Source of the DNA: Physcia stellaris
Taxonomy: Eukaryota; Ascomycota; Lecanoromycetes; Caliciales; Physciaceae
Assembly: GCA_018902385.1 (NCBI GenBank)
Contig: JABSSW010000046.1
Coordinates: 124,001 to 188,000 of the forward strand
DNA length: 64,000 nucleotides
Reading direction: 5' to 3'
Shown here piece by piece: positions 41,320 to 52,328 of the stretch. Each line of letters starts with the position of its first letter. The first letter of the stretch is position 1. The notes beneath the pieces were generated by a model, which worked only from the letters and a program-made list of their open reading frames with translations, had not been told where the DNA came from and did no database searches. The translations under genes and the position numbers were made by a program.

Positions 41320-42091
41320 CCGATACCCAGTCTTCTGCTGTCTCTGACATTGGCTTCCAGAATCCCGACTACCAATCAGGCTCGACGTGCTCGACCCCGA
41401 ACTCCCACGTCTGGTTAATATTTGGGTCGACTCAATCAAGTCCGACCTAAACGCGGTCTCAACCGGATATCCCATGGGCATTGATAGCAGAATCAATGCT
41501 GGTGACACCGGCAAGAAAGTCGAACAATCAACGCACTGCGCCTGACGCCAGCAATGGCTTTCGGAATGCTAGCACGGACAAAGGCCTGCATGATTCCACA
41601 GCCCCTGGAAATGGCGGTGGCTGGGATGAAGTTCCCAAGACTGATGGGGTTACTATTCACAACAATCAACCACTGCGTCTGAGGTTGGCGTCCATACAAC
41701 AAGCAACGCACTGCGCCTAGCAATAGCGTCCGACACTCACAAGACAGTACGACCATTCCGAGCCGACACGAAGAAGTCCGCTGAGCTCGATGATAACAAC
41801 ACCAATAATCCTGGAGATCCTCGATAAGAACGGTATCCGAGGAGACCGCGTGTGGAGACGCCAAACAAGAAGGGGACCAGAAGCATGGATGCTCCTCCGT
41901 GCAGTCAACTGGGCTAGAGTAAGTTCAAGTTCCAAGGTTTGACGAAAGAAAGACACTAACATTGAAAGACAGAGTGAAAGTCTATCAAGGAAAAGAATCA
42001 TGACTGGGATGACTGATGGACGATAAGGTATGAAATTGCTCTTGGCTTTTTCTGAAGGAAAGGAATCTAATTGTGAATTGGGAAAGGATCT
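41320..42091. other. Region without a recognised gene
   Basis: Short frames occur. Small repeats of caacgcactgcgcct are at 41528 and 41705. Nothing was identified. Confidence 0.35.
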
Positions 42092-42450
42092 ACAAAGGAA
42101 AGATACATCTACAGGCACGATGGCTCTTCCAAGGACGGTAATATCGCGATGACAGTGATGCTACTAAGGAAAGAAAGCTTCAATACTGGCACGATGGCTC
42201 TTCCAAAAGGGAATAGGGTAATGACAGTGACTCTACTAAAGAAAGATATATCTACAGGCACGATAGCTCTTTCAAGAAAGGAAATATAGCGATGACAATG
42301 ACTCTACTAAGGAAAGAAAGCTTCAATACTGGCGCGATGGCTCTTTCAAAAGGGAATACGACGTTGACAGTGACTCTACTAAGGAAAGAAATATCTACAG
42401 GCACGATGGCTCTTTCGGGAATATAGCGATGACAGTGACTCTACTAAGGG
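42092..42450. repeat. Five copies of a unit of about 72 bp, alternating two subtypes
   Basis: ggcacgatggctctt (or one-base variants) recurs five times between about 42115 and 42415 at 69-74 base spacing. Units alternate between an atctacagg form and a cttcaatactgg form, so the original duplication was of a dimer. All share gacagtgactctactaagga. Confidence 0.9.
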
Positions 42451-42539
42451 AACAAATTCCAGAATTCTACCAAGGAAAGGTGTGCAGTGTGACAGGGCTA
42501 CCAATGAAAGGAAGACAGCAACATTGATGTGGAATACAA

Positions 42540-42615
42540 CCATTGACCTGTGGGAGATGTACATCCTGGATATCCATGGGTATGTCCTGGTAATCCATGG
42601 GTACGTCCTGGTAGT
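42540..42615. repeat. Three copies of a 24-bp unit
   Basis: tgtacatcctggatatccat, tgtcctggtaatccatgggt and cgtcctggtagtccaccggt are near copies in tandem. Confidence 0.7.
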
Positions 42616-44010
42616 CCACCGGTGGTGAGTCCTTGGTGATGGTCCCAAGTGCCAGAGGCCAGTCTAGTCATCGAGACGCATGGCATCCTCCTTTTCTCCT
42701 CCTCTTCCCTTCTCATGTTCACTCGATGGGTTTGTATCAGTCTCCATATCCTTCTTGTCCTAGCTCTCATTGTCTGGTTTCTTTCTCGACCCAGGGTGAT
42801 GGTGTGGCTGCTCTGCTCAGCTCAGCTCGGCTGAGTCCAGCTTGTGAGCTCCCACTCTTGATCTTCTTCCCAGAGCCAGATCTCACTTTCGATCTCTTTC
42901 CCATCATCTCCGACCGATAGACTTGGCTCAGAGGGTTGGTGGTGTGGATGAGCGGGTATCCGCAGTCCTCGTCCCAAGGCCAGCTCTCACTCTCTGTCTC
43001 CTTTCCATCTCACCCGATCGGTTAATGTGACTGCAGGGATGATGGCTTCGGTGAGGGCAGCTACCGCTTTGTGGACAATCAGGAGTGAGGAGGTTGGGGA
43101 GGGGTGGTGAGTAGGATTTGGTTGGGGGGTGAGGCCGCCTAGCGTGGATTTGACTTTGGTGTGAGAATTTCACTTTTGCTGGGCCGGAGTTAACGGTCCG
43201 AGTTCCCCCGAGCTGTCCTGCTGCTGTGAAAGGGATGAAGAGGCGGCTGTCGCGTCTGTCTAGGGTGCTAGGTGTGGAATGCACTTCATTGGGATGTTTA
43301 CTGTGAGGGATTGTCTGAGGGTTGGGGTAAGAGCTGCAGATTGTGGGACACTGAGGACTGGCGGGCTTTGGAACTTCTGGATGGAATCACGATCACTGAC
43401 AGCAACCTCCTTGAGCTGTCTACCTTTGTGCAGGTGGACTGCGGTGACAGGGCAAAGGTAGGCCAATCCAAGAGGCTGCACTCACTTCTGAGGACAGAGC
43501 TAATGTCCTTTGTAGGCATCGGCCGTGGACCGCCTGCACTTTTCCGAGTATGCACCTTTCCGAGCCTTCAGTGTGGAATTGCCCTGAAGTCGAGTAACAA
43601 ATGAGCGCCTCCTCACGGAATTCCATTGATCCCTGCCTTTACTGGTCTTCGGGCTACCAACACCATCTAATAGAACCAGGGCTACAACAGAAGGCCAGGG
43701 GAGAGGGACAGGGACGGAACAAGGGGAAAGGAAGTCTTCGTCAAGTCGGCCAGTGGGCGCGACTGCCGTTTCAAGAATCAAATGCCGGGGAAGGTCCCAA
43801 CGCGATTCAGTAAACGATCTCGTCTCGAATCATCCAGGCACGAGAAGGCCGAGGATGATGGGAGTCAAGAGCGAGGGGCCAGAGTATGGGGACGAGAGAA
43901 CTCGCTGAGTCGACAAGGATGCCAGATGACAGGGTTCTTCTTTCCGAAAGATAATCGGCCGGATGCAATCTACCAAAGATGGTTCAACGAAGGATCTCCT
44001 CTCGAATAAT
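42616..44010. other. Region without a convincing gene
   Basis: Frames at 43272-43604 and 43601-44009 lack recognised features. CACGATCAC at 43388-43396 is the last copy of the recurring motif before the ordinary half of the window. Confidence 0.35.
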
Positions 44011-44181
44011 CTACGCAGAAAGAGCGAGGTTGATGAAATTAGGAGCACGGAATGAAGAGCTGGGATGTTGCTGGCCAGCCCGATTGACCTTGGGCTTGCT
44101 TGACGAATCGGCTCTCTGATACTCAGGAAGGATGCGCTTCCTCTCCTGGCAGTAGATTTCTACGGTCACGGCGTCAGCCAT
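44011..44181 (-). CDS. Short frame of 56 aa, doubtful
   Basis: The minus-strand ATG at 44181 starts MADAVTVEIYCQERKRILPE and ends FINLALSA at 44011. It is polar, Ser/Pro-rich and unrecognised. It is coding-like but short. Confidence 0.25.
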   Translation of the reverse strand: MADAVTVEIYCQERKRILPEYQRADSSSKPKVNRAGQQHPSSSFRAPNFINLALSA

Positions 44182-44489
44182 GCGAGGGTTTGGATTGAGC
44201 GTCTGCATTGGAAATCTGGCAGGGGCATTTGATTCGGCTCGCAGGAGCGATTTTTCCAGGGTTCAAGGTACTCGTTGATGGCTCGGGTATGTGCATCTTC
44301 AGACTCCCGTTACGAATTTGGCTAAGAAAGATTAATTCAGTCGCAGCTGCTTTCCGCCTCAAGGATCTCTACATCAAGCTAAGGACGCGGGTAACCGTTC
44401 GCCTGAACCTCGAGAAACACTTGGCTACCGCCGACAATTAGTCTGAAGGGCTTTCCCTTCGATCAACGACCTCCTACCTATCTACAAGG
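44182..44489. other. No recognised gene
   Basis: One plus-strand frame (44208-44441) is Arg/Leu-rich without a recognised domain. Confidence 0.3.
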
Positions 44490-45121
44490 ATGTCAGATCC
44501 GCAAATAAGCCCTTCTACGTCAAACCAACATGTCACAGCCCTGGGAAGACGCTTTCAATGCGAGTCAACCTTCTCAAACTATCGACCTCACACGTCAGCT
44601 ACTACTCCTACAAGCGCCCTCATCCCTGGAGCCAAATTCTCATCTCATACCGTCCAAGATCTCAATTCTATTACGGGCCTACACATACAACTTGTTTCAC
44701 TCTTAATCAACTTACACCAAAGCCTTTCAACATGCGAAGACCGTTTTCAACGTCAGCAGAGATCTGTCAACCTGAGCGACGTCACGAGCGTGACCTTCTC
44801 CGCCACGGGCTTGCTCCTGTCCATCTACCACTATCTTTCCTTGAGAAGAGAGATTTGACTAAGACATTACCGCCACGGCATATTGATAGGCTACGCACTA
44901 TACTGCAGTACTCCAAAAATTTGCACCTCTCTCTTCCTACGCCGCCTTACCATCTTATGAAATACGACAGCGAAACGACCGGCCTGCGGATTCATCTCGG
45001 TGCAGTACGCATACGATGGGTGCGCGCTTTAGCAGACCTGAAGACTCAAGAATTTGCTAGAAGGCTGGGGTTATCGGAGGAAAGCGATCTCAGGTCACCG
45101 AGTCATGGAGATGGATACTAG
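44490..45121 (+). pseudogene. Paralogue of the 49.5 kb gene, probably frame-shifted
   Basis: Around 44742-45118 the frame reads PERRHERDLLRHGLAPVHLP, which aligns with the repeated domain of the 49533 gene (KERRHERETLRVLLARNGLP and RQRLHERESLRHSLAKQGFP), then diverges. A likely ancestral start is at 44530, where MSQPWEDAF recalls MSQPLVDKP of the paralogue, but it lies in a different frame and stops early. Either a small intron or a frame shift separates the two parts. The function is unknown. Confidence 0.45.
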
Positions 45122-46271
45122 GAGGGGGAAGTTAGGATGGATTCTGAGAGGGAAGTGCAGGGTTATGGTGAGGGGGCGATGGGGGGAGGATTGAGATGAT
45201 GGGTGGAGGACTTGTGTATCTATGCGTATACTGGGAAATATATGTTGGATAATGGTTAATGTAATAATGGCTGCAAAGGGGGCAATCGAATCACGGCCCA
45301 TTCCTTAATCTACCTTATGAGATGATTTATCCGAACTCCTTTCAGTAACTTTGACATTGCGATCAAGCCCAAAGCAACCCACAAATCTGAAACACGTCCG
45401 AACGATCCCAATATCCATGCATCATCTCCAATTCCTATCCTTGTACTCCAAAGGATTCAATTCCAATGGTGCCTTTCGTTGCAATTCCCCCGAAGTGCCC
45501 ACAGCTAGAACCCTAATCTACACGTGATCAAATCGGCTAGGGTTCGCTGATAAAGATACGCTACGTCTGTATTGGTTAGTGGGCTTGGCAAGGGGGCTTA
45601 GGAGATGGAGATTTTGCGCGAAAGAGTTTTGCTCCTGTAAGCTACAGCGCAGAATGAGTGAGATGCGATCTGTCTAGCAATGATTGCTGAAGCGATGATT
45701 CAATTGCTTTGTTGGTTGTTTTGAGATTTATTGAACATTTGATTTTGTTTTGGCGTGCAGCTTTTTTTGCGTACTTTTTTCATGCTATGTATCAAAACTT
45801 TGGTATTTTGAGTCCGGTCAGTTTGTAAGTTTTCTGCCGAGCGCGAACTGGCTCAGTAGAGCAGCTTTCAGATCTTGGCTACTCTTTTTGCCTCTGCGAC
45901 TGGATTGTAGAGCGAAACTCCTTCATTGAAACTGAAAACAAAGCCTCCCTCGCCTCCTAAAGAGGTGGAAACCCCGAAAACGGCCAATAATAGGAGTGGG
46001 CGAGCGAAGCAGAAAGGAAAGACAAATATGGAGGATGGAGAAGATGAGGCATTGACATTCTATCAATTGGGAGGCCTTCCTTGCAACGCCTTTTTCATTT
46101 CGTCGTTTCTGCATTAGCACCCATGTCTAATCTGGACGACAATCCGCAAGAAACCATGGATGGAGCTTGCGCAGCATGCTATCTTGGACAAGCATAACTT
46201 ATACCGCGTCCCTCACTATGATTGTCCCCGCAAAAACTCAAAGTGTTGTGCTTTGCGATTAACTTCGCTAT
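45122..46271. other. Intergenic, T-rich in part
   Basis: No gene was recognised. A T-rich stretch with ctttttttgcgtacttttttc is near 45760-45780. A 63-codon frame at 45926 is basic but unsupported. Confidence 0.4.
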
Positions 46272-48585
46272 TTACGCCGTCAGCGCAAGGCTCGTCATCG
46301 GCTTGTCCTCCTCTTCAAACAGGTAATCCAGCTCATCCTTGCACTCCTTGTTCTCAGGCAGCTCTGTTGTTGAGATCTCGGTAGTACTAGTGAATGATGT
46401 GTCTTCTGCTTTTGACGCCAATATTGAGGTTGTGGCGCTGGTGTCAGCATCTGTGGTGATGGAATGAGTTTCTGACTCTATCGCTGCTTTTGGGTGCTTG
46501 GTGTTTCCCGGCTTGCCAGCTACGTCGGATACTGAACTGACTGTCCGCTTGTGCCGAAGGCCAGAAGTAGTTGTCGTTGCCAATTTCTGAAGGATCTGAT
46601 CTCTACCGCCGGCCTGCGGACCTTCAGCATACACATCTTCAAAGGAATCGAACTTCGGTCGCTTCATAGCCGCATGAGGCCTTGTGTCACATGCTAAATG
46701 AATGACATTAGTATCGCAAATCTCCGAACCGTGAACTTCAACTTGAGGTGTTAAGGAATGAAACAGCTAGTACGGACTGACAGTCTCGTCCTGGGATTCT
46801 ACATACCTGAACGTGAAGAGATAGCTTTAGCCTCCTTTGCTTTTTCTAACGACTGACCGTAAGTCTTTGGAGGCAGAGCGCGAGACCTCTGCAAATTAGG
46901 TCCCTCGAATCGCGCCCACTCATACGCAACCTCCTCCATACATGGCCGGTCAGCAGGATTCATCGCGATCATTCGACGAAGCAGGCGGGAGTAATGTGCA
47001 GCGGGTTCAGAGCTTGAGGCGCATTTCTCAAGAGCTCTGTACGCTGCTTCGAGCCACTCTTTACTCTGACGATGATTACAGTTGTAGGTAGGCCACCGTT
47101 CAACCTCTGGGAGCAGGATAGTCGTCATTGCAAAACCAAGGGAGTAGACATCCGCCGGCTTACCATATTGGGTCTGACCATCAATCTCCGGTGCTCGTGT
47201 GGCGGCTGGTCCAATCTCTTCTGTACTGCTAGTTGACTTGAGAACGGCTTTGCCAAAATCCCCGAGCGCTCCACTCAATGGAGGGCCGGGAAGGACGAAC
47301 ATGTTCAGCGTGGTGACATCGCGATGGAGGTAAGCGTCGACGTGTAGTATCCTCAATCCTTCTACTACCCCTTGAAATACCATAACGATTAATGCAAAGC
47401 TTGGCCTGTCCTGGCTCCATCGCCAGAAGTCGACAGCTAACGGTAAGACCACAAAAATCTTGTACGCCAAAGGACTGGTCTTTAGGAATCCTTGCATTTT
47501 GATTGCTTCTCCAGGGAACCAGGTGTTGCCTCGGTCGTCGCTAATCTCTTTGGCCTGTATCAGTCCTCTCCGACCCTAGACTATTGTCAATATTTTCATT
47601 TCGGCTGGATGTTACAATGCGTACCTGGTAGCTCAAGTAAATGGTCAGCTCGTTCAACAAACCCTGCAGTATATATTCTCTATGGATATGCATTTCTTTG
47701 ACAGCCCATGGTCGAGCAGTGGATTTTTCGACAGCTGCCCATACAGTGCCAAAAGCCCCTACTCCTAGCAGCGGATGGAAGACCATTGAACCAGCTTGTC
47801 GCCGATGGACTTCCCTTGGCAAAGGATCAAAACGCCCGTCCGGCTGACGCATTCCGTTGGTGTTCAAAGCAGTGTCGCGCAAAGTTACATAGTGATGTTG
47901 CTCCATGAGATTCATGATCCTAAAGACGAAAATGAATTGGAGCCCTCCGAGCTCAATACGCGTCCGGATATGGTCGAGTACATGTCGATGACCATTTCGG
48001 AGAACCTTCGCTTCTGCATTGACGAACACCGTGACCGTATGATTGTCATTGAGGGCAAGCAGATAAATTTGTCCAGAGTCTTGATCGATCTCGATCTTCA
48101 CGTGTCGGGCAGCGACTCCTCGAGGATCCTTGCCGGGTCGGCCGATGAGATGTGTGACACCTCTGGTAGGTCCAAACTTTGAGGCGCCCCGACCCAGTAT
48201 CCAGCTACAATTTATCTTAGCATCCGGCTGACGACGAAATGCTACCTCGTAATCTCCCTGGTAGGTAAGTTTACGGGTGACCATGTCAGGCTCATAATCG
48301 CTGGTGTCTTCATCGAGGGGGTACACTTTCTCGGGATAATCCTGGAGTTCTGCCCGAATGTTTTCTCGGAGCGAAGGGTGCAACTGCTGCTGGTATTGGC
48401 TAACCTCGTCGAATGTCCTAGCTGCGACCTCGTTGGCGGGTTCGATGGTGGCTATGACGAATGGAAGAAGTGTGTCTATGTCTGGTTGCTGTGGTTATGA
48501 TTGCTAGTAAGTACTAATTCACAAAACATGTACCAAGGACTACCTTATCTCCAGCTACCTGGGATGGTGTCATCAATCTGGACAT
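46272..48585 (-). CDS. FHA-domain serine/threonine protein kinase, 691 aa
   Basis: Exons (minus) 48544-48585, 47625-48488, 46807-47554 and 46272-46693 join in frame with introns of 54-113 bases and good donors (GTAGTC, GTACGC, GTATGT). The protein starts MSRLMTPSQVAGDK. An FHA-like region occupies about residues 113-180 (HLIGRPGKDPRGVAARHVKI: the GR, S/A-RH signature), then a kinase domain from about 256 with Gly loop GVGAFGTV, AVKE Lys, YLHRDV catalytic loop (about 378), LGDFGKA (about 399) and RAPEID. The C-terminal 150 residues are Ser/Thr-rich and disordered. FHA domains bind phosphothreonine and such kinases act in signalling or checkpoint responses. The precise role is unknown. The catalytic loop has T-T-L-N in place of the more usual K-P-x-N, so activity should not be assumed. 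Confidence 0.8.
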
Positions 48586-49532
48586 GATGTTTAAGAAAGG
48601 CGTGTTTGATTGTAGACGTCGTGGAGGATGCTAAGTTCTGCTCTCTAGACAGCCTTACTGAACAGGCTCAAGATGTGATCAAAACAGACCGACAAACATT
48701 CATGATCACCCTCGCTGACCACAGGGAGTTACCGATTGAAGAGAAGGAACCCGTAATGATGAGAGAAGTTATAGATGAGGGTGAGTATTTAAATATAACG
48801 GTACATCCGATTACAGTGTGTTCGAACCCAGACACGTGGTAGCCTTGAGCGTTGACAGAATGGCAAACAGGTGTTATGGAGGTGTTATGATCCCATGGTC
48901 TGATGGGATGCGAGCGCTATGTCCATGCATCGCCACAAAGACGCCCACTATAAAAGGACGCTCGCCTGACCGTGGCACATCGCGTGTGAATTGGACATGA
49001 AATGATCACAGTCCTCCGATTCCGCCCCAAGTCAGGTACATATAATCGGAGGTCTAAATCGCACCATTGAGCACTAGGCCATGAGATATCTCGAAATGTG
49101 TTTTGGAATTCAGGCAAAGCATAAAATAGACTCGCACTTGATGGTATCATACTTCCATCAATGAGAAGGACTATCGGTCAACTTTAGTGGTGGAACAACA
49201 CCATGTATGAGAAGATGCATCACACTTGGAGAATCCATAGGCATATCAGGAAGTGAATCCAGAACCCGTCAGTGTCAAATCATGACGTAGCCGTCAAGTG
49301 TTAAAAGACAGACACCACTCAATGAATACATCTCCTGGGGTTGTCACAAGCGATGTTAATTTTACACCCTTCTGCCCCACTTCTGTAGCCTCCTTCCTCG
49401 TTGCAACCATACCCGAATTCTGATTCTGTTCCCCAACTTTATTATCGGCCTCAATTCCAGCTTGTTCGGGCATTCAATTCGGCTCATTGATAACATAAAA
49501 GCAAGAGCTAGGACTCTTTTTCAAAGGAGAGA
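48586..49532. other. Intergenic between divergent genes
   Basis: This is shared upstream DNA of the minus-strand kinase and the plus-strand 49533 gene. A plus-strand frame of 78 codons at 48606 starts with TTG and has no support. Nothing else was recognised. Confidence 0.4.
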
Positions 49533-51608
49533 ATGTCTCAACCTCTAGTCGACAAACCTAGCTACCAGGAAACCTTCCATGCGAATGAGCAGAGAATGTC
49601 CACCAATGGGTCTACGAGCACTTCTATTTCGAGCTCAAGAGCTCCAGGCTACGATGACTCCCCGCCAACGCTTTACTTTACCCCTGATGGACTGCCACCA
49701 AAGCCGCTAACACCCGGGGAGATCCTCCAAAAGGAGCGCCGACATGAGCGAGAAACGTTGCGAGTGCTTCTTGCGAGGAATGGCCTACCGCTTCCTGGAT
49801 TCATAGAAAATGAATCTTTGGATAGACCATCGCCTTTGTGGGACCTTGGTATGGCCGAACAGATTGTCACTTATCACCGCGCGCTCCGAGACTCTGAAAC
49901 CACTAGAATCACTTCCCTCCTCACTTCGCCTTACAATTGTGTTGAAGACATGGAGCCACCATCGGAAGCACCTGCTTGCGGGTTGACTTCATCTCCTTCT
50001 TCCTCCCCGAACAGCCTGGACACTAAAAACCACCTGACCATTCAATTCGATGGCTCAAAACTGGAATCAGCCTATCCCTCCGACCCCGAAGCCTTCCGGC
50101 GACAGCGCCTTCACGAGCGTGAGAGCCTACGGCACTCACTAGCCAAACAAGGGTTCCCTCTTCCGGAGATGATCGAAAAGGAAGACCTAAGCCAGCCATC
50201 CCACTTGTGGTGTCCTAGCCGAGTGGAAGCCATAGCGAGATACCACCGTGAGATTCGCGATTCTAAAACCACCGTACTTCTGAGTTCACCATACTACTCC
50301 TATACGATTCCCAAGCCGCAAAAGCTTCCTGATACGGGAAAGCGCACCTCGGACTCGCCGCCACCTGACGCAAAGCGAAGGAGGACAGAGACGGTGTCTC
50401 CACAGCATGAGGATGAGACTCTACTATTGGACAACACCAATTCTCTCGCTACGGGTGAAGAAGTGCATCAAGTTAGTCAGCCCACCATCAAGGTCCCAAC
50501 AGCGGCAGAAATCGGTCGAGAGGTGAGGAGGAGGATTACAAACGCACCTACACGCAAACCAAAGATGACGGAAACCTTCATAAACCGTCGGCCAGCCAAT
50601 GCAGAAGCGCATTGTGAGCTTCCTGAAGATAGCTCTCTGCTCAGCGCGGCAGAGATCCCGGCCATGAAGGACCAGGCATCAAAGTCAGAAGACCACTTGA
50701 AAACATACGAGGGACCGGACAGCATTAAGGCCGAGGACAATACTTCGGCTGATGCAGAAGCTCCCACACCTCACGAAAACATACCTTCATCAACCCTAAA
50801 CGAACGAGACCCCCTCCGAGCGCCATACGACCATGTAGTAGGCTTTCCACCCGAACGGCCAGCAGAAGCAGAACAAAACAAGATTCATGTATCATGGCCT
50901 GAGCCATTCCGCGGACATTCCTCGATAGTAGGGGCATATGCTACTTTGCAGGAGGAAGACAGTCACAATAGTACAATACTCGAGCCGGAGGCAAACTTGG
51001 ATGGAGACAAGCATGAAGTAGAAGAGAACGTAAATTCCTCAAAGGATTTACAGTCACGGATGGCTTCGGTGAATGAGACGGAGCAGGTAGTTGAGAAGTC
51101 AAAGAGTCAAGATGAGATAGGCACGGATATTAAAGACCTTGATCGGGAGGCGGAAGAATGTCATCAGGACTCTCAGACCCAGGACAATTGCTTGGGCGAT
51201 GAAACCGATGCGCCAGCAGCCTCGACTTCTGGCTCTTACACCATACGCCCCTCAGACTGGGAAGTAGTCGAGGAGATCGTTATTGCGTCTCTGGATGTAG
51301 CGACCTCCACACAACAGTATGAGGTGGAGCTGCTGGATGAGGATGAGGGTCAGGCTCGTGTAGTTAAAGAAGAGACACCCAGCTTTGCAGAATTCCCTAC
51401 ATATCCCGCTGCAGATGACAGTCTGGAGAACACCACCACAGAAATCCGTTCGCCAAAGAAGTCCGGTCGCAAAGATGGTAAATACGAGACGCTTGGAAAG
51501 GGCGTGCAGTCATCGAGGGTTCAGAAGGCTTCATTGCGGAAGCAGAAGAAGATCAAGGAGCACACGTCACTGAAGGCTATCAGACTGGAGCGCGCTTGTG
51601 CAATTTGA
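49533..51608 (+). CDS. 691-aa unknown protein with duplicated RHERE domain
   Basis: A single exon with ATG at 49533 in context GAGAATGTC. A roughly 70-residue domain occurs twice, at about residues 64-134 (KERRHERETLRVLLARNGLP, then YHRALRDSETT and LLTSPYN) and 187-257 (RQRLHERESLRHSLAKQGFP, then YHREIRDSKTT and LLSSPYY). Between and after them the protein is hydrophilic and rich in Glu, Ser, Asp and Pro, with a basic patch (PPDAKRRRTE, about residue 280) that could be a nuclear localisation signal, and a Lys/Arg-rich end (KASLRKQKKIKE). A broken paralogue lies at 44.5-45.1 kb. I do not recognise the family. A nuclear disordered protein is inferred. Confidence 0.85.
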   Translation: MSQPLVDKPSYQETFHANEQRMSTNGSTSTSISSSRAPGYDDSPPTLYFTPDGLPPKPLTPGEILQKERRHERETLRVLLARNGLPLPGFIENESLDRPSPLWDLGMAEQIVTYHRALRDSETTRITSLLTSPYNCVEDMEPPSEAPACGLTSSPSSSPNSLDTKNHLTIQFDGSKLESAYPSDPEAFRRQRLHERESLRHSLAKQGFPLPEMIEKEDLSQPSHLWCPSRVEAIARYHREIRDSKTTVLLSSPYYSYTIPKPQKLPDTGKRTSDSPPPDAKRRRTETVSPQHEDETLLLDNTNSLATGEEVHQVSQPTIKVPTAAEIGREVRRRITNAPTRKPKMTETFINRRPANAEAHCELPEDSSLLSAAEIPAMKDQASKSEDHLKTYEGPDSIKAEDNTSADAEAPTPHENIPSSTLNERDPLRAPYDHVVGFPPERPAEAEQNKIHVSWPEPFRGHSSIVGAYATLQEEDSHNSTILEPEANLDGDKHEVEENVNSSKDLQSRMASVNETEQVVEKSKSQDEIGTDIKDLDREAEECHQDSQTQDNCLGDETDAPAASTSGSYTIRPSDWEVVEEIVIASLDVATSTQQYEVELLDEDEGQARVVKEETPSFAEFPTYPAADDSLENTTTEIRSPKKSGRKDGKYETLGKGVQSSRVQKASLRKQKKIKEHTSLKAIRLERACAI

Positions 51609-52328
51609 TTTCGCAGGATACAGATAAGTGTCTGGTGTCGAATTAGGTTGGGAGAGATGGTCGGGATTTGCTCAGGTGGCTGACTACGGATGAGGCCCAG
51701 AAGACATGCAATTCTCACAGGGACCGAAACGTTGCAGCTGGATGTTCGGGGTAAAGTTACGGGACACGAGAGACTTTCATCCTGAGATCGTGAAGGGGTG
51801 CAACTCAACGTATGGCACAAGTATGCTAGTGGGAAAACATTATGTCGTCGGCGGATACATGCTTCTTGTCTAATAGTGTGTAGACAGGTGCTTCATGTCG
51901 ATTTGATCCTCTGCTCATGGTCTACGAAGTACATACTCGAGATGATAAGGTACTCTCAAGAGTAGGTAAGGGAGTTCAGGGGCTTAAGTCCGATCGACCC
52001 GAAGCTACCGCAGCGCTTGGCGCCAAGCCATCCACATACGACTTCCTCCCGAACAACCAAGACATCATCACAGCAAGCAATTTCGATCAACGGGACGTAG
52101 TAAGTTCAGTGAACAGTAGGTCTATGGTTTGCAGCATGATAGCCAAAGCACAATAAGCCATGCAAAGAAAACGCAGCCGTCTATGCCCCATGCCTCTCCC
52201 ACCCACTCCTCTTCCGCTTGCTTTGCAGGCCAACATCCAGGGTTTTCTGGTCAGAGAGGCTGTTAAGAATGTTAGCGTCCCCACTCTCTGCTAGGAAACG
52301 TAATCGACATACCCAACCCAAGTCCAAC
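51609..52328. other. Intergenic, one doubtful frame
   Basis: An ATG at 51917 opens 79 codons (MVYEVHTRDDKVLSRVGKGV) without recognised features. 52157-52328 may hold a second exon of the minus-strand gene at 52329, because a GTATGT-GCTAAC-ACAG intron pattern occurs at about 52264-52316, but an upstream stop argues against it. Confidence 0.3.

Noticed and set aside
14900-41400. Helitron or Pack-type DNA transposon as named element
   Set aside because: Gene fragments fit, but no Rep/helicase, transposase, terminal inverted repeats or target duplications could be found by eye, so I keep it as a hypothesis only.
48606-48842. 78-codon frame upstream of the 49.5 kb gene
   Set aside because: TTG start, no domain, no leader; probably chance.
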